Source: Candidatus Atribacteria bacterium ADurb.Bin276 (lineage in GTDB: Bacteria > Atribacterota > Atribacteria > Atribacterales > Atribacteraceae). From it: DNA of 60,625 nucleotides. The stretch is taken from assembly GCA_002069605.1 (NCBI GenBank), contig MWBQ01000033.1:1-60625 (forward strand), given 5' to 3'. A program made the translations under genes and the position numbers. The notes beneath the pieces are model-generated. The model was not told the origin of the DNA. It worked only from the letters and a program-made list of their open reading frames with translations, and made no database searches. This document shows positions 54,071 to 60,625 of the stretch, one piece after another. Positions within the stretch are counted from its first letter, which is position 1, and every line of letters begins with the position of its first letter.

Positions 54071-54463
54071 TTTCCATCAGCAATTAAAGTAAAAACTCAA
54101 AAATCAGAAAGAATGATTCCGTTATTCCTTAGCGCTAAATAAAGATGAAAACCCAAGATTCGACATGTCATGGCATGTCGCAACAATAAAGAAACACCGG
54201 GCGCAATAAAGACCGAGGGGGGCGAATATTTGATTCCTTCTCCCTTGATGGGAGAAGGTGAGGATGAGGGTGAAGATCCAGAATGAGATTATGATTGGTT
54301 GCTATAAATACGTTAATTGTAAAAATCGTTCCGGTATTATCAGGATAGACCCTCATGCCATTTTTGTGGTACCAGATGAGGATGAAAATTGCTTATTCAG
54401 AAATCAATCCCCCCTTTAGAAAAGGGGGTTAGGGGGATTTGATTTTTTTCCCGCTCCGTCATT

Positions 54464-54622
54464 CAGACTGTGTCACAATTATTCTGTAAATTATTTACCC
54501 CCACTAATGCTAATATTTTATAGTAATATTGGGGATAGATAACCAAAAACTAAAGATAAATGTACCTTGTCCTCCACTTTCAAGCTATTCTTGGTGTATG
54601 AAAGGGATTGTGACACAGTCTG
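54464..54622. mobile_element. MITE-like insertion, 159 bp, with perfect 16-bp terminal inverted repeats
   Basis: Left end CAGACTGTGTCACAAT (54464-54479), right end ATTGTGACACAGTCTG (54607-54622), exact inverses. ATT lies on both sides (54461-54463 and 54623-54625), a likely 3-bp target duplication. It splits a type A repeat whose uncut form reads CGTCATTGCGAGG, so the insertion point is exact. No open frame of note; it would need a transposase elsewhere. Confidence 0.8.
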
Positions 54623-54851
54623 ATTGCGAGGAGACCAACCGTTTTTTGGTTGGACGACGTGGCAATCTCATTCCTAAAAAACAGTGAGTCGTGAATAGTG
54701 AGACGTGAGTCGAATAAAAAAAAATAAAAAAATGATGAACTTTGGTAGTAAGAAACCCATAAAAAAGCTTCCTACTTTAGAAAAGGGTGAAAAAATTTAA
54801 AAAGATGAGATCCTCACGGCTTCCTAATGCGAAGCCTCAGGAAGACGTAAA

Positions 54852-54942
54852 GACACCCTCCCCGCCTTAAAACGGCACCCCTCCGAGGAGGGGAATTGAT
54901 GAATTCATTCTCCTGTTGACGGGGGATTCAGGGAGGTGTGCC
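54852..54942. repeat. Type D repeat, copy 2
   Basis: ACACCCTCCCC at the start, CCCCTCCGAGGAGGGG inside and GGGAGGTGTGCC at the end; closely similar to 29733-29816, which lies 25 kb away. Confidence 0.7.
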
Positions 54943-55133
54943 TTCCAAAATTTTAATCTCTTTTCATTTGTTCCCGATGTTTCAAGAAAAATATTTATGT
55001 CATTTTTGTAGAATCGGTCAAGAATTAAAATATTTACTCATAAATCAATCATTTAAAATGAGGATGAAATTTTATTATTTATTACTCACAATCACAGCTC
55101 TCTTTATTTACAAAAAAGAAAGGAGAAAAGGTT

Positions 55134-55838
55134 ATGGAGAATCCAATATCATTTTTTAAGAACCGAAAAATTATTGATATAACCGGAGAATTAGAAAATA
55201 ATCTTTGGGGTTATTATTCTTTGCCAGGTATGGAAAAGGTTGTTCCACCGGTAGTTATAAGCACTATTGCTTCAGTTGAAAACCAAGGATTTTTTGCTTC
55301 AAAAATATCGGTCAGCACTATATCGGGAACGTATTTGGAAGCCGGGTCTCACGTACTTACCAAGGGAAACAATCTTGATCAGCATTCCCTGAATCAATGC
55401 ATTCTTCCTGCCAAGGTCATTCAACTCCCCACTCAAAAACCAAAAGCTCTGATCACCGTCGATTTATTAACTCAGTTTGCCCCGGAACTCAATCCTGGAG
55501 ACGCCTTGTTAATAGGTACCGGTTGGGATCAACAGTGGAATAAGCCGGGTTTTGTGCTTGATTCACCAAATTTGGATAGAAAAGCCCTTCAGTGGATTAT
55601 CGATAAAAAAATTGCTTTATTAGGAGTTGATTTAACTTGTATTGAAGCTTCTTGGTCTGAAGATGATGAGGAAGCCAAGGGAAGTCTTCTAGGCTCTCTA
55701 TTTGAGTCAGGCGCTCTTCTGTTGGCTCCGATTGTCAATGTTCGGAAAATCACTCAAAAAGAAGGTATTCTTCTTGCTCTCCCCATGAAGGTTAAAGGAA
55801 CATCCGGAGCGCCGGTAAGGGCGATTTTCTTAGAATAA
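55134..55838 (+). CDS. Cyclase-family protein (kynurenine formamidase-like) with altered metal site
   Basis: A 234-aa protein of the cyclase (KynB) family, metal-dependent hydrolases of amides and lactones. VSTISGTYLEAGSH (about residues 62-75) sits where the family has the metal motif HxGTHxDxPxH; here the first two His are missing (Ile and Tyr), Asp is Glu, and only the last His is kept. GDALLIGTGWDQQWN and LGVDLTCIEASWS are otherwise normal. AAAGGAG precedes the ATG. The divergence may mean a new activity or loss of it. Confidence 0.75.
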   Translation: MENPISFFKNRKIIDITGELENNLWGYYSLPGMEKVVPPVVISTIASVENQGFFASKISVSTISGTYLEAGSHVLTKGNNLDQHSLNQCILPAKVIQLPTQKPKALITVDLLTQFAPELNPGDALLIGTGWDQQWNKPGFVLDSPNLDRKALQWIIDKKIALLGVDLTCIEASWSEDDEEAKGSLLGSLFESGALLLAPIVNVRKITQKEGILLALPMKVKGTSGAPVRAIFLE

Positions 55839-55937
55839 GATTAAGATTCATTAAATATTAGTTATTAAATACCGATAATGATAATATAACTATCAGGACA
55901 TTTATTCTTTATTTAACTCTGGTAGGAGGGGTTATCC

Positions 55938-56750
55938 GTGAGACCGGATAGGAATTTTTTTAGAAATTATTCTGATTTTCGCAGAATATTAGTTTATATC
56001 CTATTCTTTTTAAGCGTTGTATTGGTAGTTATTCCCGGACTAATTGCCCAGCTCATACAAATCGCAGCCATTATCCTCCTGGGTTGGTTCATTCTTCAGA
56101 TCTTATTTGAAATTTTTAATCGACTAACCGTTTTAGAACGTCCTCAACAGTATGATAATTTTTATTCTGCCTGGCCAGATATCAAAGACTGTATTATGAA
56201 TGCCTTTAAAAAAGGTTCCCCTTGTACAATTTGGTGGCTAGAAAGTTCATTGGAGCATGCCTCGGTTATGGTTGATGATGTACTCAAACCAATTTTACAA
56301 AATAGTCCAAAAAATCCTTTGAAAATTGAGTTAGTGATGTTGGATCCGAGCTGGTCAGAAATTGAGAAAATAAATCCTTCCTGGATATCTTTGGCTAAGT
56401 CTAACTATGAAAGTTTGCATGTCTACCTGGATGTATATAACGAAGAAATTCGCAATCATGAATGGTCAATCGCTTTATCACTTTATCGTTTTTTGCCTAA
56501 TTTTCAAGGAATATTGGTAAATTCTGAACATCTTTTTGTTAGTTCTTGTACTTGGAAAAACGGCAAATTAACTGACGATAATTTTTATGAGCTCTATCAT
56601 TTTAATGACAACTTTGGAGGGAAAGAGAAAATCGATCAATTTAAAAGCTGGTTTGAGCATTGTCGGAAAGAAAATCAGAACCTTACTCAACCAAAATCAT
56701 CGAATCAAGGTGTGACTTTTTACATCACCACCGAAGATAAAAAGAAGTAA
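55938..56750 (+). CDS. Hypothetical membrane-anchored protein
   Basis: 270 aa. Two hydrophobic segments near the N terminus (about residues 16-55) are followed by a soluble part with no motif I know; late segments (GILVNSEHLFVSSCTW) look like those of phospholipase-D-like sensor domains, but the HKD motif is absent. The start is GTG at 55938 with AGGAGGG upstream. Lies alone before the large signalling gene. Function unknown. Confidence 0.55.
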   Translation: MRPDRNFFRNYSDFRRILVYILFFLSVVLVVIPGLIAQLIQIAAIILLGWFILQILFEIFNRLTVLERPQQYDNFYSAWPDIKDCIMNAFKKGSPCTIWWLESSLEHASVMVDDVLKPILQNSPKNPLKIELVMLDPSWSEIEKINPSWISLAKSNYESLHVYLDVYNEEIRNHEWSIALSLYRFLPNFQGILVNSEHLFVSSCTWKNGKLTDDNFYELYHFNDNFGGKEKIDQFKSWFEHCRKENQNLTQPKSSNQGVTFYITTEDKKK

Positions 56751-56754
56751 ATCA

Positions 56755-56884
56755 AACCCTGATTCAAAATTCAACCATTGCTTAGCCTTCAACGCAACGC
56801 CAAAAAGCATGTTTTTAAAAGTTATCAGTAATAGCCATTGTCGAAGATCGCAGAGCGTAATAACGTTGAACTAAGGAAAGGGTT
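56755..56884. other. Structured intergenic element
   Basis: About 130 nt with nested inverted repeats: AACCC/GGGTT (56755-56759 with 56880-56884), CTTAG/CTAAG (56781-56785 with 56871-56875), TTCAACG/CGTTGAA (56788-56794 with 56864-56870) and ACGC/GCGT (56797-56800 with 56855-56858). Together they make one long interrupted stem. Could be an unrecognised RNA, or a repeat. The other 165 nt up to 57049 hold only AT-rich sequence. Confidence 0.4.
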
Positions 56885-57049
56885 CAGGCTTGAAGAACAA
56901 TATTAAAACAATTTAAAATATTATTTTTCAAATATGACAAATGCTTTAAAAGCTGATAAATTAATAAGTGAAAAATGAATAAAAGAGTAAGATTAAAAGA
57001 TGAAAACATTTTCTGTTTAAAATCTATATAAATTAATCAGGGTATAATA

Positions 57050-59473
57050 TTGAATTATTTTCCTATCATTCTTCAGACAACAGGCATCATCGTTTTTACT
57101 TTTGGTTTAATAATATGGAACCGTAAATCACTACTAAGCCGCAATTTAGCCTTACTAGCTTTTGCTTTAGCTCTTTGGTCGATTACTGATAGCTTTTTAT
57201 ATGTAAGTCCTTCCCTAAAGTACAAAATCTATTGGGCAGCTATTGGATATCCCGGTTCTCAATTTTCCCCAGTCTTATTATTCTTTTTTTTCTTTAATTT
57301 TACTGGTCTGGAAAAATTACTCACTCGAAAAAGAATGATTCTTCTCTGTATATTACCGGTAATTTCAGTGGCTATGGCTGCAACCAATAGTTGGCATCAT
57401 TGGCTTTGGGCTAGTTTAAAAGAAACAGAAGGATGGTTTGGATCGGGAACATTATTCGTTCACGGACCATGGTTTTGGGTAGAAGTAATTTATAGTTATA
57501 CTTTAATTGGTGTTGGGGTATTCCTTTATCTCCGTTTTCTAATAAAATCTTCGAAAGAATTTTCTTTAAAAGCTCGTCAAATTCTGACACTATCTATTTT
57601 TCCTTTCTTTGGGCACCTTTTGTATATATTTTATCCAGAGGCTTTTTCTGGGTGCGATTTGACCCCCTTAATATTTGGTGCTGTGGTCTTAATTTTTATC
57701 TGGTTTTCCTTCCGCTATCAATATATCGATCTGGTTCCAATTGCTCGATCAACTTTGATTGATAATCTTGAAGTCGGATTTTTATTTCTTGATATTTTCA
57801 ATCGAATCGTTGATATTAATCCAAAAGCAAAAAATTTTTTAAATCTCACCAATTCAATTATCGGAAAATCAGCTGAAAATTCCATTCCTATTTGGTCGAA
57901 ATTGGAACAAATATCCAATGATCCAATAATTGTTGACTTGGGAGGTAACAAAAACCATATTTATCTGAGTGTTTACAGTTCCCCAGTTATAGGTAAAAAC
58001 GGAAGTTATATCGGAAAAGTTATGGTTTTCAATGAAATTACTGAACAGTTGAAAATCAAGGAAGCTTGGTTAAAGACAGAACAAGAGAAGTCTCTCATCC
58101 TTCAAGCCATGAGTGATACGGTAGCTTACTATAACAGTCCTAACCTTACCATCAGTTGGGCAAATCCTGCGGCAGCTATTTCAGTAAATCGAAAATTGGA
58201 TGAAATTTCTGGGCTTCATTGCTATGAAATCTGGCATCAAAGATCAGAACCTTGCGAAGAATGTCCGGTTTTGAAAACCTTTACAACTGGTCAAAAACAA
58301 ACTATTGAAAAAGAAACCCCTGATGGCCTTACCTTCGAACTACATTCTTATCCGGTTTTTGGTAACCAGAATAAAATTATAGGAGTTGTGGAAATAGGTT
58401 ATGATGTTACAATTCGGAAGAATTTTGAAAAAAGAATGAGATACTTTAGTTTTCATGATGCTTTAACCGGCCTCTATAATCGAGCCTATTTTGAGGAAGA
58501 GCTCAAAAGGCTTTTCGGAAGTAGAGAAATTCAGATTGGAATACTCCTTGCTGATGTAAACGGCTTAAAATTGGTTAATGATGCCTTCGGACATCAAGCA
58601 GGAGACCTGTTGTTGAAACGAGTTGCTGACATATTGAGACTGACTTGTAGGAAAGAAGACTTGATTGCTCGCTGGGGTGGGGATGAATTTATTGTTCTTC
58701 TCGCTAATATCAATATAGAAAATTTAAAAGAACTGGAAAAAAGGATCCAGGAAGCATGTTTAAAAGATAATAACGAACCAGTTCCCCTGAGTATTTCAGT
58801 TGGATACGCAATCAAAGAAAAAAGAGGAACTATAGAAGAGCTTTTAAAAATCACCGAAGAAAGAATGTACCGAAAAAAGCTGGATGAGGGTCCATTCAAC
58901 CGCCAGAGAATTCTTGACTATTTAGAGGATATTCTGGAAAAGATATCCAGAGAAAATGGCAAACAAATCGAGAATATGAATATTTTGTCCAATGCTTTTG
59001 CTCAAGAACTTGGTTTATCCGAGCATGAAAAAAAGCAGTTAAATCTGTTGATTCGCTTCCATGATTTAGGGAAAATAACCATTTCTCAAGATATAATTAA
59101 TAAAACTACCGAGCTAACTCCCGAAGAATGGGAGAGCATTAAGAAACATTCTGAAATCGGGTATCGGATTGCCAATTCATCTCCCGAATTAGCTCCAATA
59201 GCCGAAGCGATTCTTGCCCATCATGAGCGTTGGAACGGTCAGGGTTATCCCCAAAACCTCGAAGGTGAAAAAATACCCTTATTAGCACGAATTCTTGCCA
59301 TTATTGAAGCCTACGATGTGATGTTAAGGGGTAGTCCGTATAAAACTCCGTTGACCGAAAAACAAGCCTGCCAGGAAATCCAAGATCAGGCAGGATACCA
59401 ATTTGATCCCCGCTTAGTAGAGAATTTTCTTAAGTTGATTCAACAAGCAAAGTTGAAGAAGGTGGCTGAGTAA
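57050..59473 (+). CDS. Membrane 7TM-PAS-GGDEF-HD-GYP cyclic-di-GMP signalling protein
   Basis: An 807-aa protein. N-terminal seven-helix membrane sensor of the histidine-kinase 7TM type (about 1-230), one or two PAS-like regions (about 232-330 and 345-455, the latter with a CEECP motif), a GGDEF domain (about 465-620) with ARWGGDEFIVLL and an upstream RKED inhibitory site, and an HD-GYP domain (about 640-800) with FHDLGKITI and HHERWNGQGYP. Both diguanylate cyclase and phosphodiesterase sites look intact, so it may be bifunctional. The start is TTG (57050). No other gene in its unit. Confidence 0.88.
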   Translation: MNYFPIILQTTGIIVFTFGLIIWNRKSLLSRNLALLAFALALWSITDSFLYVSPSLKYKIYWAAIGYPGSQFSPVLLFFFFFNFTGLEKLLTRKRMILLCILPVISVAMAATNSWHHWLWASLKETEGWFGSGTLFVHGPWFWVEVIYSYTLIGVGVFLYLRFLIKSSKEFSLKARQILTLSIFPFFGHLLYIFYPEAFSGCDLTPLIFGAVVLIFIWFSFRYQYIDLVPIARSTLIDNLEVGFLFLDIFNRIVDINPKAKNFLNLTNSIIGKSAENSIPIWSKLEQISNDPIIVDLGGNKNHIYLSVYSSPVIGKNGSYIGKVMVFNEITEQLKIKEAWLKTEQEKSLILQAMSDTVAYYNSPNLTISWANPAAAISVNRKLDEISGLHCYEIWHQRSEPCEECPVLKTFTTGQKQTIEKETPDGLTFELHSYPVFGNQNKIIGVVEIGYDVTIRKNFEKRMRYFSFHDALTGLYNRAYFEEELKRLFGSREIQIGILLADVNGLKLVNDAFGHQAGDLLLKRVADILRLTCRKEDLIARWGGDEFIVLLANINIENLKELEKRIQEACLKDNNEPVPLSISVGYAIKEKRGTIEELLKITEERMYRKKLDEGPFNRQRILDYLEDILEKISRENGKQIENMNILSNAFAQELGLSEHEKKQLNLLIRFHDLGKITISQDIINKTTELTPEEWESIKKHSEIGYRIANSSPELAPIAEAILAHHERWNGQGYPQNLEGEKIPLLARILAIIEAYDVMLRGSPYKTPLTEKQACQEIQDQAGYQFDPRLVENFLKLIQQAKLKKVAE

Positions 59474-59551
59474 GCTCCAAATGATTTTTAGCCATTAATT
59501 AAGGGAAGAAATAATTCATTTCTGTTAAGAGAGGTTTAGGGAGGGTATATT

Positions 59552-60097
59552 TTATTTTTTCTCAAGTCGATAGAGAAGAAAATGTGCTAATTCAAAGACT
59601 TCGATTCGAGAAAATCCAGTTTGATCAGCCAAACGATTTAATTCATCTCTGTAAACTCGATGAGCAATCGGTGGACCAGACTCTTGGATAAGGTATGGCC
59701 ACTCTAAAATAGCTAATCGAAACCGGGTCACTCGATAAGCTTCTTGTAAAGCTTTAAGTCGGTTATCAGTTTCATGAAAGACTAATCCCATAAAAACCAG
59801 ATCGAAGGACTCATCAGGGAAAGGAAGCGCTTCTGCCAAGCCTTCTATAAATTGAACCTGGGGTGCGATTTTTTTGGCAAGGGGGATAAATTCCGGATTA
59901 GCATCGATTCCAATAGTTTCAAAACCATGCTGATAAAAAGCTTCGGCGAAAACACCGCTTCCAGTTCCAACGTCTAAAATTCGGTGGAAAGAAGCTCCTT
60001 CAGTTGCAATGTTAACTACCCGATTCAGTTCAAGGCGCTCCAATCGTTCAGGATTGCGTAGACGGTTGATATCTCCTTGAAATCGGCGTTCATGCAT
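59552..60097 (-). CDS. Class I SAM-dependent methyltransferase
   Basis: A 181-aa methyltransferase. LDVGTGSGVFAEAF (about residues 39-52) is the SAM-binding motif I, GIDANPEFI motif II, and ALPFPDESFDLVFMGLVFHE motif IV. Substrate not known; it resembles Methyltransf_11/ubiE-like enzymes. GGGGGT precedes the ATG. Minus strand and convergent with the signalling gene. Confidence 0.87.
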   Translation of the reverse strand: MHERRFQGDINRLRNPERLERLELNRVVNIATEGASFHRILDVGTGSGVFAEAFYQHGFETIGIDANPEFIPLAKKIAPQVQFIEGLAEALPFPDESFDLVFMGLVFHETDNRLKALQEAYRVTRFRLAILEWPYLIQESGPPIAHRVYRDELNRLADQTGFSRIEVFELAHFLLYRLEKK

Positions 60098-60593
60098 TTT
60101 TGACCCCCAGTTTTGAAGATACTGACATTAAACTACCTAATGATTTTACCCAATTGGAGCAATTACATCAATTTATCTAAAAATATTGACAAGATTCATG
60201 TTTTAAAATTATTCTTAATTTGTACTCATTCCAAATAAAATATAAGTCTAAGATAGTAAATTGATTATTATGAGAGAATATTTAATACTGTTTTGTTTTT
60301 TAATATTTTTAATATTATAAAAATATGCATCCAAGCCCTGATTGGTATTAGATAAGAATCAAAGTATCTATCTAAAAAGACATTGCAAGGAGTTCAACCG
60401 GCTTTAGATTGGACGACGTGAGAATCTCATCTTTTAAAATAGTTATGAATTAAAAAAAAGATGACGAATCAAATCTTTCTATTTCCCTTTATCCAAAGAT
60501 GTTTTATTTATGTAACTCAAGAAATCCCGTTTCTAAACAATTTAGGTCAATATTAAATAACCATTAATAAATTTAAAGAATGGAGGGAAAAAA
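60098..60593. repeat. AT-rich intergenic region with type A repeat copy
   Basis: Nearly 500 nt without a gene. It contains a diverged type A copy at 60378-60430 (CATTGCAAGGAGTTCAACC... GACGACGTGAGAATCTCAT). A possible -35 TTGACA is at 60186-60191 with a weak -10 after it. GGAGGG at 60582-60587 is the ribosome site of the next gene. Confidence 0.6.
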
Positions 60594-60625
60594 ATGAAAG
60601 AAAAGAAAAAGAAATTAACTACTGC
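60594..60625 (+). CDS. Start of a gene running off the window
   Basis: ATG at 60594 with GGAGGG upstream, followed by MKEKKKKLTT and then the edge. Too short to assign. A basic start that could be a signal peptide N terminus. Confidence 0.5.
   Translation, partial: MKEKKKKLTT

Larger units (their letters stand above)
54071..55133. repeat. Long repeat-mosaic intergenic region with MITE-like insertion
   Basis: More than 1 kb without a credible gene. Contains a near-palindrome (54161-54180), type G (54235-54274), type E (54342-54388), type C (54408-54441), type A split by a 159-bp insertion (54456-54671), type B (54804-54847) and type D (54852-54942). The open frame at 54938-55159 has no ribosome binding site and no family. 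Confidence 0.75.

Noticed and set aside
29493-55133. CRISPR array suspicion from the repeated units
   Set aside because: Copies are far apart, of unequal length, in several families and not regularly spaced, with no spacers or cas genes.
54938-55159. 73-aa open frame before the cyclase gene
   Set aside because: No ribosome binding site, no family resemblance, and it overlaps repeat sequence and the start of the real gene at 55134.

Overview
The window is AT-rich bacterial chromosome from a fermentative, probably strictly anaerobic heterotroph. The evidence is a class III (oxygen-sensitive) ribonucleotide reductase with its activase and NrdR, a 2-hydroxyacyl-CoA dehydratase-type activator cluster, an acyl-CoA carboxylase/decarboxylase subunit, and a large set of sugar and polyol genes. 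Nothing fixes the taxon. Gene content and the mix of Firmicutes-like and Thermotoga-like genes made me think of Atribacterota or a similar deep-branching anaerobe, but that is inference. No rRNA, tRNA, CRISPR array, prophage or intact transposase was seen.

Layout. (1) 1-5.97 kb: a sugar-uptake operon with a mutarotase-like enzyme, a TIM-barrel isomerase, a binding protein, a hairpin terminator, then the RbsA-like ATPase and RbsC-like permease. (2) 6-9.5 kb, minus strand: nrdR-nrdD-nrdG behind a promoter with two NrdR-box-like palindromes exactly 31 bp apart. (3) 9.7-12.9 kb: two COG3580/COG3581-type proteins, overlapping out of frame by 74 nt, and a BadF/HgdC-type ATPase. (4) 12.9-21.5 kb: a DUF4234-like membrane protein, rhomboid protease, DnaQ-type exonuclease, a four-gene ABC-2 export operon (minus strand), mutM and a ComF-type phosphoribosyltransferase. 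(5) 21.5-43.2 kb: a carbohydrate island. It holds a SorC-type regulator with a perfect palindrome in its leader, PfkB kinase, mtlD, zinc dehydrogenase and a fused E1 alpha/beta of a 2-oxoacid/acetoin dehydrogenase complex; then an MFS transporter, three FGGY kinases (one clearly xylB), a TIM-barrel isomerase, a second zinc dehydrogenase, an SDR, an AcoX-type ATP-NAD-kinase-like protein, the lipoylated E2, and two more PfkB-type kinases. (6) 43.2-51.8 kb: a housekeeping block, hpf ... secA-prfB, into which a small module is inserted: a hypothetical protein, a structured leader with a 25-aa ORF, an HD-GYP protein and a DUF5317 protein. prfB uses the classical +1 programmed frameshift. secA has its zinc-binding SEC-C tail displaced into the +1 frame. 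(7) 52.3-60.6 kb: a carboxyltransferase subunit, a cyclase-family protein, a membrane protein, a 7TM-PAS-GGDEF-HD-GYP protein and a methyltransferase.

How it works together. Polyols and pentoses or hexoses imported by the ABC and MFS transporters would be oxidised (MtlD, two zinc dehydrogenases, SDR), isomerised and phosphorylated (FGGY and PfkB kinases). They could be coupled to a lipoate-dependent E1/E2 complex whose genes are spread through the sugar genes and accompanied by AcoX, which suggests acetoin or a related oxoacid/diol as an intermediate. No E3 is present in the window.

The long intergenic gaps (29.5-30.1, 31.7-32.0, 41.0-41.3, 51.8-52.3, 54.1-55.1 and 60.3-60.4 kb) are mosaics of at least six families of short stem-loop repeats. 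One copy has been split by a 159-bp element with perfect 16-bp terminal inverted repeats. The observations I would check first are the candidate attenuator with embedded mini-ORF before the HD-GYP gene, the secA tail frameshift, the repeat mosaic with its MITE-like insertion, and the dispersed aco-like system.
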